Assembly: GCA_030627145.1 (NCBI GenBank)
Contig: DAOUSQ010000073.1
Coordinates: 1 to 5,801, forward strand
Source: Syntrophomonadaceae bacterium
GTDB taxonomy: Bacteria; Bacillota_B; Syntrophomonadia; Syntrophomonadales; Syntrophomonadaceae
DNA length: 5,801 nucleotides
Direction: 5' to 3'
A program made the position numbers and the translations under genes. Within the stretch, counting starts at the first letter, position 1, and every line of letters begins with the position of its first letter. This document shows, piece after piece, positions 1 through 5,801 of the stretch. The notes beneath the pieces were generated by a model that was given only the letters and a program-made list of their open reading frames with translations, was not told where the DNA came from and made no database searches.

Positions 1-24
1 CAGCTAAGTTAATGATTATTCGCT

Positions 25-52
25 TCACGTCTAACGTCTCACGTCTTACGTT
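25..52. repeat. Four tandem degenerate heptamers (TCACGTC-type)
   Basis: Four consecutive 7-base units, TCACGTC, TAACGTC, TCACGTC and TTACGTT, run head to tail on the plus strand. On the minus strand the unit reads GACGTGA or GACGTTA. Only the second and third bases of the unit and the final unit's last base vary, and the ACGT core is kept in all four. The array begins about 20 bases beyond the stop codon of the calcium ATPase gene, in non-coding DNA. Similar GACGTGA-like heptamer strings occur, from memory, in intergenic DNA of several bacteria; this could not be checked here. It is too short and degenerate to be a CRISPR and has no spacers. Its function is unknown. Confidence 0.7.
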
Positions 53-72
53 TGCAAAGTAATTATCTCCTG

Positions 73-2790
73 CTAAATATTAATTTTAACATAACCGAAC
101 CCTGGAACAAAAACTCTTTGCCAGGTATACAAAAAATATTTCCAGAACAGCTTAATTCCTGTTACACTGAGAATAATTGACCACTGCCACCATTCAAGAG
201 GAACCGTTTTAAATATATTTTGCAATCCCGGTAAATATATAACTGACAGATGCATAGTTACGGAGCATATAACAGCAACTACCAGAAATTTATTTTTTAA
301 AAAACCCAGTTCAAAAGGAGAATATAGTTCCGACCTGCATTCAAAAACATAAAATAACTGGGCAAATACCAGGGTGGTAAAAGCCATAGTACGTGCAAGC
401 TGAAGCTGATCTACACCATGCATCCTGCAATAAATAAGACCCACAGTAAAAGTAAAAAGTGTAATTATACCTATATAAAACCCCCGGCTGAAAATAACCC
501 ACCCCATTTTTTTTGCAAATATGTTTTCATTCCTGGGCCGCGGTTTTCGTTTCATTATCCCCGTTTCAGGAGGTTCTAATCCCAGAGCCATAGCGGGCAA
601 TCCATCTGTAACCAGATTAACCCATAAAATCTGAATAGGCAATAAAGGTAGGGGCATCCCTAAAAGTGAAGCCAGGAACATAACCAGCACCTCACCTATA
701 TTGCAACCCAGCAGGTACCTGATAAACTTTCGTATATTATCATATATGGCTCTCCCTTCGTAAACAGCGCGTACAATAGTAGAGAAATCATCATCAGCAA
801 GAATCATTGACGAAGCTTCTTTGGTTACTTCAGTACCAGTAATCCCCATTGCTATACCGATATCAGCTGCTTTTACAGCCGGAGCATCATTAATGCCATC
901 TCCAGTCATGGCTACCACATGCTGCCGTTTTTTCAACACCTTTACAATACGATTTTTGTGTTCTGGAGATACCCTGGCAAAAACGCGACTTTTAACTGCT
1001 TTATCATAAAGCTTTACATCAGATAAACAGTCAATATCATATCCAGTTATAACTTCATTTTCTTGTGAAATTCCAATTTCCCTGGCGATAGCTCTGGCAG
1101 TGGCAGGATGATCACCAGTAATCATTATCGGTGTTATACCTGCACTCAAGCACTCTTCCACTGATTCAGCTACCCCTTTCCGGGGTGGGTCCATCATTCC
1201 ACATATACCTACCAGGCACAATTCGGTCTCAAGCTTATCATCACTTAAACCCTCTACTTCATTACCGGGTACTTTTTTGCAGGCAAAACCCAGCACTCTT
1301 AAGGCATTTTGAGCCCATTCTTCTTGTAATTCAACGAACCTTTTTTTATCCTGTTCCTGTAAAAGCCTGGTATTCCCTTTTTTCATTACAGAAGAACATG
1401 AATTAACCAGGACATCCAATGCTCCCTTTACAAAAAGTATATATTCTCCATTAACTTCGACCAAACTGCTCATCATCTTACGTTCGGAATCAAATGGAAT
1501 TTCTTTAATCTTCTTAAAGGCTGTTTTTACACCTGCTTTCTGGGCCATAACTAATAATGACACCTCAGTTGGATCTCCAAGAACCTCATATCTGCCGTTA
1601 ACCTTTTGTAATATGGAATTATTACAGTTAAAAGCTATTTCCATAATCAGCCGTGCAGCCTTATCTTCCATTGGATTGGCTGGATTTTTTCCGACCAGGA
1701 ACCTGCCATAAGGAGTATAACCTTCACCTTCAATATTCATTATCGTATCCATGGTCGCTAATTTTTTTACAGACATTTTATTCTGTGTAAGGGTACCGGT
1801 TTTATCAGAACAAATAACAGTAGTACAGCCCAGAGTTTCAACCGCAGGAAGTTTTCTTATAATAGCATTCCTCTTTGCCATTCTTTGTACACCCAGTGCC
1901 AGTACAACAGTTACAATTGTCGGTAATCCCTCAGGTATGGCAGCTACTGCTAGGCTTATTCCCGCCATAAACATTACGAGAACCGGTTCGCCGCGGTAAA
2001 TTCCCAAAAGGGTTACCACTGCGCACACTACCAGGCAAATAATTATTAACATTTTGCCTAACTGATCAAGCTTTATTTGTAGAGGTGTCAGGGATTGTTT
2101 GGTATCTTTCATCATTTTTGCAATTTGCCCCATTACTGTTTGCATACCAGTAGCCACGACAACTGCTACAGCTCTTCCCCTGGTAACAGAAGTTCCCATA
2201 AAACTCATATTACACTGGTCTGCAAGAACCGTTCCTGGAGAAAGTGTAACTGCAGCCTTTTTTTCCACCGGGACTGATTCACCTGTAAGACCTGCTTCTT
2301 TTATTTCCAGGCTGTAGGTCTTAATTAGCCTGAGGTCAGCAGGAACTTTATCACCTGCTTCTATATAAACTATATCACCCGGCACCAGTTGATTAGAGGG
2401 TATTCTTGTTTTTTTCCCTTCCCTTAAAACTAAGGCATAAGGTGAAGCCAGTTTCTTTATCTCTTCTAACGAACATTCCGCCCGGTATTCCTGTATAAAT
2501 CCCAGTATTGCATTGATAATTACTATAGCCATAATAGTTACAGCATCAGCCATATCACCTATTACTCCAGACACCACTGTCGCTCCCAGCAACACCAGTA
2601 CCATAGTATCCGTAAACTGGGTAAGGAACATCTTTACAGGACTTACTTTTGAATCATCCTCCAGGACATTACTATACATATGCTTCCTTTGATTTACCTC
2701 TATAGTATTCAGACCGTTCTCAATGTTAGTTTTTAGTATTTCAATAGTCTCCTGAACCGTTTTCTGGCTCCATAAAATATCTTTCATCAT
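73..2790 (-). CDS. yloB: Cation-transporting P-type ATPase, Ca2+ type (SERCA/PMR1-like, YloB-like)
   Basis: This is a P2A-type calcium pump that would export Ca2+ across the cytoplasmic membrane using ATP. Numbering is from the ATG at 2790 (905 residues, close to the usual 880-910 of the family). The cation-ATPase N-terminal region covers about 1-70. The actuator domain has its TGES loop at 169-172. M4 carries PEGLP (286-290). The phosphorylation motif is DKTGT with acceptor Asp329. The nucleotide domain has KGA (455-457). Further motifs are TGDHPATA (558-565) and the hinge TGDGINDAP (629-637). Calcium ligands known from SERCA are visible: Glu287 in M4, Asn697 and Glu700 in M5, and Asn725, Thr728 and Asp729 in M6 (NLVTDGLPA). 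The M8 position corresponding to SERCA Glu908 looks like Gln, so one-ion stoichiometry is possible (inference). About ten membrane segments are present. An in-frame GTG at 2802 would add four residues but lies inside the ribosome-binding site, so ATG at 2790 (or the adjacent ATG at 2787) is preferred. The gene stands alone downstream of a terminator. The symbol is by resemblance to Bacillus subtilis YloB. Confidence 0.95.
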   Translation of the reverse strand: MMKDILWSQKTVQETIEILKTNIENGLNTIEVNQRKHMYSNVLEDDSKVSPVKMFLTQFTDTMVLVLLGATVVSGVIGDMADAVTIMAIVIINAILGFIQEYRAECSLEEIKKLASPYALVLREGKKTRIPSNQLVPGDIVYIEAGDKVPADLRLIKTYSLEIKEAGLTGESVPVEKKAAVTLSPGTVLADQCNMSFMGTSVTRGRAVAVVVATGMQTVMGQIAKMMKDTKQSLTPLQIKLDQLGKMLIIICLVVCAVVTLLGIYRGEPVLVMFMAGISLAVAAIPEGLPTIVTVVLALGVQRMAKRNAIIRKLPAVETLGCTTVICSDKTGTLTQNKMSVKKLATMDTIMNIEGEGYTPYGRFLVGKNPANPMEDKAARLIMEIAFNCNNSILQKVNGRYEVLGDPTEVSLLVMAQKAGVKTAFKKIKEIPFDSERKMMSSLVEVNGEYILFVKGALDVLVNSCSSVMKKGNTRLLQEQDKKRFVELQEEWAQNALRVLGFACKKVPGNEVEGLSDDKLETELCLVGICGMMDPPRKGVAESVEECLSAGITPIMITGDHPATARAIAREIGISQENEVITGYDIDCLSDVKLYDKAVKSRVFARVSPEHKNRIVKVLKKRQHVVAMTGDGINDAPAVKAADIGIAMGITGTEVTKEASSMILADDDFSTIVRAVYEGRAIYDNIRKFIRYLLGCNIGEVLVMFLASLLGMPLPLLPIQILWVNLVTDGLPAMALGLEPPETGIMKRKPRPRNENIFAKKMGWVIFSRGFYIGIITLFTFTVGLIYCRMHGVDQLQLARTMAFTTLVFAQLFYVFECRSELYSPFELGFLKNKFLVVAVICSVTMHLSVIYLPGLQNIFKTVPLEWWQWSIILSVTGIKLFWKYFLYTWQRVFVPGFGYVKINI

Positions 2791-2795
2791 TATTG

Positions 2796-2800
2796 CCTCC
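2796..2800 (-). promoter_or_regulatory. Ribosome-binding site that decides the ATPase start
   Basis: GGAGG on the minus strand lies 5 nt before the ATG at 2790 and 8 nt before the ATG at 2787. The upstream in-frame GTG (2800-2802) shares its last base with this motif, so it has no room for its own Shine-Dalgarno pairing. This supports starting the pump at one of the two tandem ATG codons. Confidence 0.8.
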
Positions 2801-2847
2801 ACTTAGCTTTTGAAAAATTCATATTCAACAAGAAGCTATAAAAGAAC

Positions 2848-2873
2848 AAAGTACAGGCTTTTGCCTGTACTTT
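2848..2873 (-). terminator. Intrinsic terminator downstream of the UDG-like gene
   Basis: A perfect 11-bp stem (AAAGTACAGGC pairing with GCCTGTACTTT) closes a four-base loop. On the minus strand it is followed by a T-rich tract, TTTGTTCTTTTATAG. The plus-strand side lacks a T run beyond the stem, so it most likely works on minus-strand transcripts. It sits about 140 bases after the stop of the UDG-like gene and about 58 bases before the ATPase start. It would therefore end the upstream transcript and leave the ATPase with its own promoter in the short gap. A clear promoter for the ATPase was not found there. The 140-base 3' region (2874-3014) holds no convincing ORF or RNA gene. Confidence 0.7.
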
Positions 2874-3014
2874 ACCACTTATTAACTATTTTTTTGTTTA
2901 AGAACGTTCATCCAACCAGTTTGCAATCAGCGGTTAAACCTCTTTTTTCTGCATTGTAAATGCAAGAATTGAACAATTAATCCTGTTTAAAGATACTATA
3001 TCACAAGGATTTTA

Positions 3015-3647
3015 CTAAAGATTAGATGCCAACTCTTTTAATTGTTTACATTCCTCGATCCCAAAATCTTCTTCATATACAGTGGTTAATATAATCCTGT
3101 TATTGTACTCGTACCGGTTTCCCAGTTTAATATTATCAAATATTCCAAATGACTTTAGAACAAATTCACACACTCTTTCGCCAAATAAAATGAAATATCC
3201 CGGATCCAGAATATCTATTTCTTCGAGCAAAAATGGCAGACATGATATTATTTCTTCATTGGCAGGTCTAATAGGTATCCCTTCACACTGTTTCCCGCTT
3301 AAAATACATCTATTTTCTTTGTCAAGTAATTTGCTATCGGTATAACAACTAACACCATGACGGACTGTGCATGCTTTAGGCTGACACCTAACCATATAAG
3401 TATGATATATTTTTTCATGCTTAAATTCATTCTTAATTAGATTTCGCAGTCCAATTATATAATCTATATCCTGGGTAAAACTTCTGTTGGACTCAAAAAT
3501 AAGTACAATTTCAGGCTCCAAATCGCCTTTTCCCAGAGAAGGTTTTCTGACACACCTGGTTAGTGACGGACAACGTTCACATTGACATATCCTGTCCTCC
3601 AGCGACACTATACAGCGAATATTGTCTTCCCTGGTCCTTTCTGACAT
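3015..3647 (-). CDS. Divergent family 4 uracil-DNA glycosylase-like iron-sulfur protein
   Basis: This 210-residue protein has the layout of family 4 (thermophile-type, 4Fe-4S) uracil-DNA glycosylases, but it is highly divergent. The N-terminal cysteine group CxCxxCPSLTRC (21-32) matches the family's CxxCxL start. VRCQP (86-90) matches the usual K/R-CRP strand, RPANEEIISC (127-136) matches the R-P-x-x-E-x-x-x-C helix, and the following LDPGYFILFGERV (147-159) matches the P-x-x-ivxLG-xxA strand. The likely cluster ligands are Cys23, Cys26, Cys88 and Cys136. The active site is not standard. The expected GE-x-PG loop reads FESNR (51-55), keeping only Glu52 and a downstream Asp60. The C-terminal T-x-HP motif reads TTVYEED (188-194), with no histidine. 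About 30 extra residues separate Cys88 from Cys136 and add Cys93, Cys101, Cys114 and Cys121. Classical uracil excision therefore looks doubtful; it may bind nucleic acid or have different chemistry. The ATG at 3647 is the first start after an in-frame TAA 12 nt upstream. GGGAGG (3660-3665) precedes it with a rather long 12-nt spacer. Confidence 0.75.
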   Translation of the reverse strand: MSERTREDNIRCIVSLEDRICQCERCPSLTRCVRKPSLGKGDLEPEIVLIFESNRSFTQDIDYIIGLRNLIKNEFKHEKIYHTYMVRCQPKACTVRHGVSCYTDSKLLDKENRCILSGKQCEGIPIRPANEEIISCLPFLLEEIDILDPGYFILFGERVCEFVLKSFGIFDNIKLGNRYEYNNRIILTTVYEEDFGIEECKQLKELASNL

Positions 3648-3659
3648 GATTGACGATTA

Positions 3660-3665
3660 CCTCCC
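3660..3665 (-). promoter_or_regulatory. Ribosome-binding site of the UDG-like gene, long spacer
   Basis: GGGAGG on the minus strand is a strong Shine-Dalgarno core but lies 12 nt from the ATG at 3645-3647, longer than the usual 5-9 nt. An in-frame TAA begins immediately after it, so no earlier start codon is available. Translation may be less efficient than the motif suggests. Confidence 0.6.
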
Positions 3666-3690
3666 ACTACTTTCATTTATAATCCATCAC

Positions 3691-3719
3691 ATAATTTAAT
3701 CATTTTTCATTGTCTTCAA
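3691..3719 (-). promoter_or_regulatory. Weak sigma-A-like promoter candidate for the UDG-like gene
   Basis: On the minus strand, TTGAAG (3714-3719) is separated by 17 bases from AATTAT (3691-3696). Each box matches four of six consensus bases. The position, about 45 bases before the ATG at 3647, fits. A promoter here would let the gene be expressed apart from the LysM operon upstream. In such A/T-rich DNA the match could be chance. Confidence 0.25.
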
Positions 3720-3768
3720 CAGAACACTGTAAACGTCTTTTATATTCATCAATCAATTTAAGCTGTTT
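3700..3768 (-). other. Open +1-frame tail after the small unknown gene (possible lost or recoded C-terminus)
   Basis: Immediately past the TAA at 3767-3769, the +1 frame stays open for 22 codons to a TGA at 3700-3702. It would encode a charged, helix-like stretch beginning KQLKLIDEYKRR and ending SVEDNEK. This frame overlaps the stop of the upstream gene and is open for some distance upstream, back to a TAA inside that gene. A +1 slip at GAG-TAA, or a one-base difference, would extend the 128-residue protein to about 150 residues. As a separate ORF it could only start at TTG (3754-3756), 13 nt from GGAG. A second tiny ORF starts at ATG 3747-3749 (17 codons) and lacks a Shine-Dalgarno. None is certain to be translated. 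Confidence 0.3.
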
Positions 3769-4153
3769 ACTCCTTAACCCTGTACAAATAATCTCTGGTG
3801 CGTTTATTAATCCCCCATGTTGAATCAGTTAGTTTATTGCAAATATAACTGAGCATGTTTTCATCAATTTCGGGATCAAGAGTATCTATCATTAAATAGA
3901 AAATCCTTAAAATATCCGTCATGCTGGTAAACAACCTGTCAACAGGGGCCTTTTTTAATACAGCATCTTTTTTACCATAAAAAAATATTAATCTCTTTAA
4001 TACCCATAAAATTTCAACATTAGACCATAATTTTTTTTTAATTATTTCATCAAGAAGATTATCAGGGCCTATCTCATATTCTCTCTTTTCTAGTTCAACC
4101 CATTCCTTACTGCCAAAAACAGCAGAAGGAATACCCAAAATATTATCCTGCAT
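3767..4153 (-). CDS. Conserved-looking hypothetical protein, 128 aa
   Basis: I do not recognise this protein. It is 128 residues, cytosolic by appearance (no signal peptide), and rich in Lys, Glu, Leu and Ile with a likely all-helical fold. Visible stretches are an N-terminal segment with GSKEWVELEKREYEIG (14-29), a central basic-hydrophobic helix LWVLKRLIFFYGKKDA (49-64), and a C-terminal part with two cysteine-poor helices ending YLYRVKE. The central segment is short and flanked by lysines, so it is not a convincing membrane helix. The start is well supported: GGAGG at 4164-4168 lies 10 nt before the ATG at 4153. The gene follows the LysM endopeptidase stop by 18 nt, which indicates cotranscription and suggests a shared role, but no function can be assigned. 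Its reading frame ends near an open +1 frame (3700-3768), so the C-terminus may be incomplete. Confidence 0.8.
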   Translation of the reverse strand: MQDNILGIPSAVFGSKEWVELEKREYEIGPDNLLDEIIKKKLWSNVEILWVLKRLIFFYGKKDAVLKKAPVDRLFTSMTDILRIFYLMIDTLDPEIDENMLSYICNKLTDSTWGINKRTRDYLYRVKE

Positions 4154-4171
4154 ATAAATATACCTCCGGAA

Positions 4172-5140
4172 CTATCGTAAAATTCTTTTAGCTCCTGCAT
4201 ATGATCTGGAATAAAAATCTTCACTTAAAGATGTATATATTACTCCCCCGCTTCGAGGAGAACTTGAATGGATAAATTGATTACTTCCTGCATAAATACC
4301 AACATGGTCTATATAATAATTATGACACTTAAAAAAAATTAAATCGCCTGGTAAAAGGTTCGTTTTTTCTACCGGTTGCCCTATCTGGAATTGAGATGCC
4401 GCAGTACGGGGTAAATTATACCCGAATTGAGCAAACACATACTTAACAAAGCCAGAACAATCAAATCCTCCTGGATATTGCCCCCCGTAAACATAGGGGG
4501 TATTCAGGTACTCTGCCGCCTTTTCCATAAGCCTGGTCGCACTGATATTTAATCCTGATCTGGAAACATCATTACCGTTTTGCAATCTAACAATCAACTT
4601 ATCACCGATATATATTTCGTCACTTAATAAATTATTATTAACTTTTAACCAATCAACACTAAGGCCAAATTTACTGGCAATCTTCCACAGATTATCTCCT
4701 GCCTGTATAGTATATGTTGAAATATTATCACTACTAACCGGTTCTCCTGCTTCTTGAGATAATATTAACTCGTCACCTGGCGAAATAAAATCCAAACTTA
4801 AATTATTTATCTGTTTCAAATAATCGACGGTAATCCCATTGTTATTAGCAATCTTCCACAAAGTATCCCCTGGCTTTACTTTATAGGTTATAACATCATC
4901 GGAACTCTGATCTTCTATTGCAGTTTGATAACCAATAACTAATTCATCTCCTACTGCAATAAAATCTGATGTCACATTATTTATTTGTTTAAGGTAATCA
5001 ACAGTAATTCCATTATTACAGGCGATCTGCCATAAAGTATCTCCAGATTTTACAGTATAAGTAATTTCACCGGCCATTAAAGTTGTCCCATTCAGTAACA
5101 AAATTAATATGGTGACGACAACAATAACAAAATTTCTCAT
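4172..5140 (-). CDS. Secreted peptidoglycan endopeptidase: signal peptide, three LysM, NlpC/P60
   Basis: This 322-residue cell-wall hydrolase is expected to be exported and bind glycan chains through LysM repeats. NlpC/P60 enzymes typically cut the gamma-D-Glu to diamino-acid bond of stem peptides. Residues 1 to about 23 form a signal peptide (VIVVVTILILLL core, probable cleavage after LMA). LysM repeats lie at 26-69, 84-127 and 141-184, each with the Y-x-V/I-x-x-GD-x-LW-x-IA start, joined by Ser/Asp/Glu-rich linkers. The NlpC/P60 domain spans about 201-322, with catalytic Cys228 in DCSGF, His279 in HVGIY and His291 in IHSSS. GDLIFF (265-270) is also typical. All catalytic residues are present, so it should be active. 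The ATG at 5140 is preceded by AAGGATAGGA on the minus strand. The small unknown gene follows 18 nt after the stop. Roles in growth, cell separation or sporulation are all possible, and the sequence does not decide between them. Confidence 0.93.
   Translation of the reverse strand: MRNFVIVVVTILILLLNGTTLMAGEITYTVKSGDTLWQIACNNGITVDYLKQINNVTSDFIAVGDELVIGYQTAIEDQSSDDVITYKVKPGDTLWKIANNNGITVDYLKQINNLSLDFISPGDELILSQEAGEPVSSDNISTYTIQAGDNLWKIASKFGLSVDWLKVNNNLLSDEIYIGDKLIVRLQNGNDVSRSGLNISATRLMEKAAEYLNTPYVYGGQYPGGFDCSGFVKYVFAQFGYNLPRTAASQFQIGQPVEKTNLLPGDLIFFKCHNYYIDHVGIYAGSNQFIHSSSPRSGGVIYTSLSEDFYSRSYAGAKRILR
4589..5065 (-). repeat. Three LysM-coding repeats within the endopeptidase gene
   Basis: The repeats lie at 4934-5065, 4760-4891 and 4589-4720. 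The first two encoded modules are identical at 33 of 44 residues, including an unbroken run from NNG through KQINN. The third matches the second at 23 of 44. This pattern points to a more recent duplication of the first two modules, with the module next to the catalytic domain being older or more divergent. Confidence 0.85.
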
Positions 5141-5177
5141 TAACTTCCTATCCTTCGTAGAATTTTTACCATGTTTT

Positions 5178-5195
5178 ACTATATTCTATATAGAA
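5178..5195 (-). promoter_or_regulatory. Possible promoter with 12-bp palindrome upstream of the LysM operon
   Basis: On the minus strand TATAGT (5178-5183) matches five of six bases of a -10 box and lies about 38 bases before the ATG at 5140. Directly upstream, TTCTATATAGAA (5184-5195) is a perfect 12-bp palindrome lying in the -10/-35 spacer, where a repressor could bind. No good -35 box is seen 17 bases upstream (GAACAA), so activator or alternative sigma factor use is possible. A/T-rich palindromes also arise by chance. Confidence 0.35.
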
Positions 5196-5227
5196 AAGCA
5201 TTGTTCCTTCTGGGAACTCAGGTTTTA

Positions 5228-5801
5228 TTACATATTTGTTTTTTTATAAGAATATATTCTCTTCATTAGTTTAGCAGATATACCTGTATAACCCAAATCG
5301 GCTCTGTTCTCTGCACTCCCAGTACCATGAAAATCCGAACCACCGGTAGTCAAAAGATTTTTTTTCCAACACAATTCAGTATACTCTTTTATTTGAGCTT
5401 TACTATGTTCTGGATAGTAAACTTCTAACCCCTCAATACCCATATTAATTATTTGTTCAATTATCCTCCTGGCTTCAATTAAACCAGGATGGGCAAGTAT
5501 ACAAATTCCACCTGAATGTTTAATTAAATCAATTGCTTCTTGAGGAATAAATTTATACCTTGGTTCATAGGCCGGTCTTCCTTTGCCAATATACCTGTCA
5601 AACGCTTCTTTAATAGACCCCACATAACCCTGACTAATTAATGCTCTGGCTATATGTGGCCTCCCAATAAGATCACCTTTCGCAAATTTTTCTACATCAC
5701 TGAAACTAATTGTCATGCCATTTTTTTTTAGCCTGGCAATTATTTTATGAGCTCTCTTAGCTCTTGCTTCCTGTATTTCTTTTAATTTTTCATTGAGGTT
5801 C
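5228..5801 (-). CDS. PHP domain phosphoesterase, TrpH/YciV (RNase AM) type, 5' end outside window
   Basis: The reading frame stays open to the window edge, giving 190 visible residues of a family usually about 270-290 long. The N-terminal part, with the first HxH metal motif, is missing. The visible part begins with the helical insert (LKEIQEARAKRAHKIIARL), typical of this family. Counting from the internal Met at 5716, it continues with GRPHIA (18-23, His21), a glycine/aromatic segment GKGRPAYEPR (44-53), LAHPG (74-78, His76), and SDFHG (127-131, Asp128 and His130). These are the metal and phosphate ligands of the C-terminal half of the PHP barrel, and none is lost. Characterised relatives act as 3',5'-nucleoside bisphosphate phosphatases or 5'-3' exoribonucleases; the substrate here is inferred. 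The Met at 5716 is not the start: it has no Shine-Dalgarno and sits inside the conserved insert. The gene ends 87 bases before the LysM gene in the same direction. Confidence 0.9.
   Translation of the reverse strand, partial: NLNEKLKEIQEARAKRAHKIIARLKKNGMTISFSDVEKFAKGDLIGRPHIARALISQGYVGSIKEAFDRYIGKGRPAYEPRYKFIPQEAIDLIKHSGGICILAHPGLIEARRIIEQIINMGIEGLEVYYPEHSKAQIKEYTELCWKKNLLTTGGSDFHGTGSAENRADLGYTGISAKLMKRIYSYKKTNM

Noticed and set aside
25..52. CRISPR fragment
   Set aside because: The units are only 7 bases, directly adjacent with no spacers, so they do not form a repeat-spacer structure.
821..2317. Plus-strand open frames (821-1009, 1131-1406, 1751-1999, 2095-2277, 2099-2317) opposite the ATPase
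   Set aside because: They lie antisense within a fully conserved P-type ATPase, have no ribosome-binding sites and show no family motifs.
2804..2838. Inverted repeat (TAGCTT...AAGCTA) in the ATPase leader, and a possible ATPase promoter there
   Set aside because: The stem is short with a mismatch and a 16-base loop, and no pair of -35/-10 boxes better than about four of six matches was found.
2950..2964. Small inverted repeat TGCATT/AATGCA in the UDG-like 3' region, and a six-codon ATG frame beginning within it
   Set aside because: The stem is 6 bp, no T tract follows in the direction of transcription, and the ORF has no Shine-Dalgarno and is too short to support.
3082..3345. Plus-strand open frame of 87 codons
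   Set aside because: It is antisense to the UDG-like gene and has no recognisable motif, so it is a shadow frame.
5203..5217. Hairpin GTTCC/GGAAC after the PHP stop as a terminator
   Set aside because: The stem is only 5 bp and is followed by AATGCTTTTC rather than a clear T run, so it is too weak to call.
5228..5716. PHP gene starting at the internal ATG at 5716
   Set aside because: The same frame continues with family-typical helical sequence to the window edge, and the ATG is preceded by a poly-A tract with no Shine-Dalgarno.

Overview
This AT-rich window looks like a chromosomal stretch from a low-GC Firmicute of the Clostridia type. The grounds are strong GGAGG ribosome-binding sites, A/T-rich spacers, a YloB-like calcium ATPase, a LysM-NlpC/P60 cell-wall endopeptidase and a TrpH/YciV-type PHP protein. 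The exact genus cannot be read from the sequence. All five genes lie on the minus strand, so transcription runs from high to low coordinates. No insertion sequence, tRNA, rRNA or CRISPR array is visible, and no gene-free stretch is longer than about 215 bases.

Layout in the direction of transcription: (1) 5801-5228, the C-terminal two thirds of a PHP-family phosphoesterase, with its start beyond the window edge. (2) A short spacer with a 12-bp perfect palindrome beside a -10-like box. (3) 5140-4172, a secreted protein with a signal peptide, three LysM repeats and a catalytic NlpC/P60 domain. (4) 4153-3767, an unrecognised 128-residue protein, 18 nt downstream and probably in the same operon. 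It is followed by an open +1-frame tail that may be a lost or recoded C-terminus. (5) 3647-3015, a cysteine-rich, divergent relative of family 4 uracil-DNA glycosylases. Its cluster cysteines appear to be kept, both catalytic motifs are altered, and it has a cysteine-bearing insertion. (6) An intrinsic terminator at 2873-2848. (7) 2790-73, a P-type Ca2+ ATPase with all core motifs. (8) A four-unit heptamer repeat (consensus GACGTGA on the minus strand) just past the ATPase stop.

The genes do not form one obvious pathway. The peptidoglycan endopeptidase and the small unknown protein are the only clear translationally spaced pair. The terminator separates the UDG-like gene from the ATPase. The part most likely to hold something undescribed is the UDG-like protein, followed by the unknown small protein with its out-of-frame tail.
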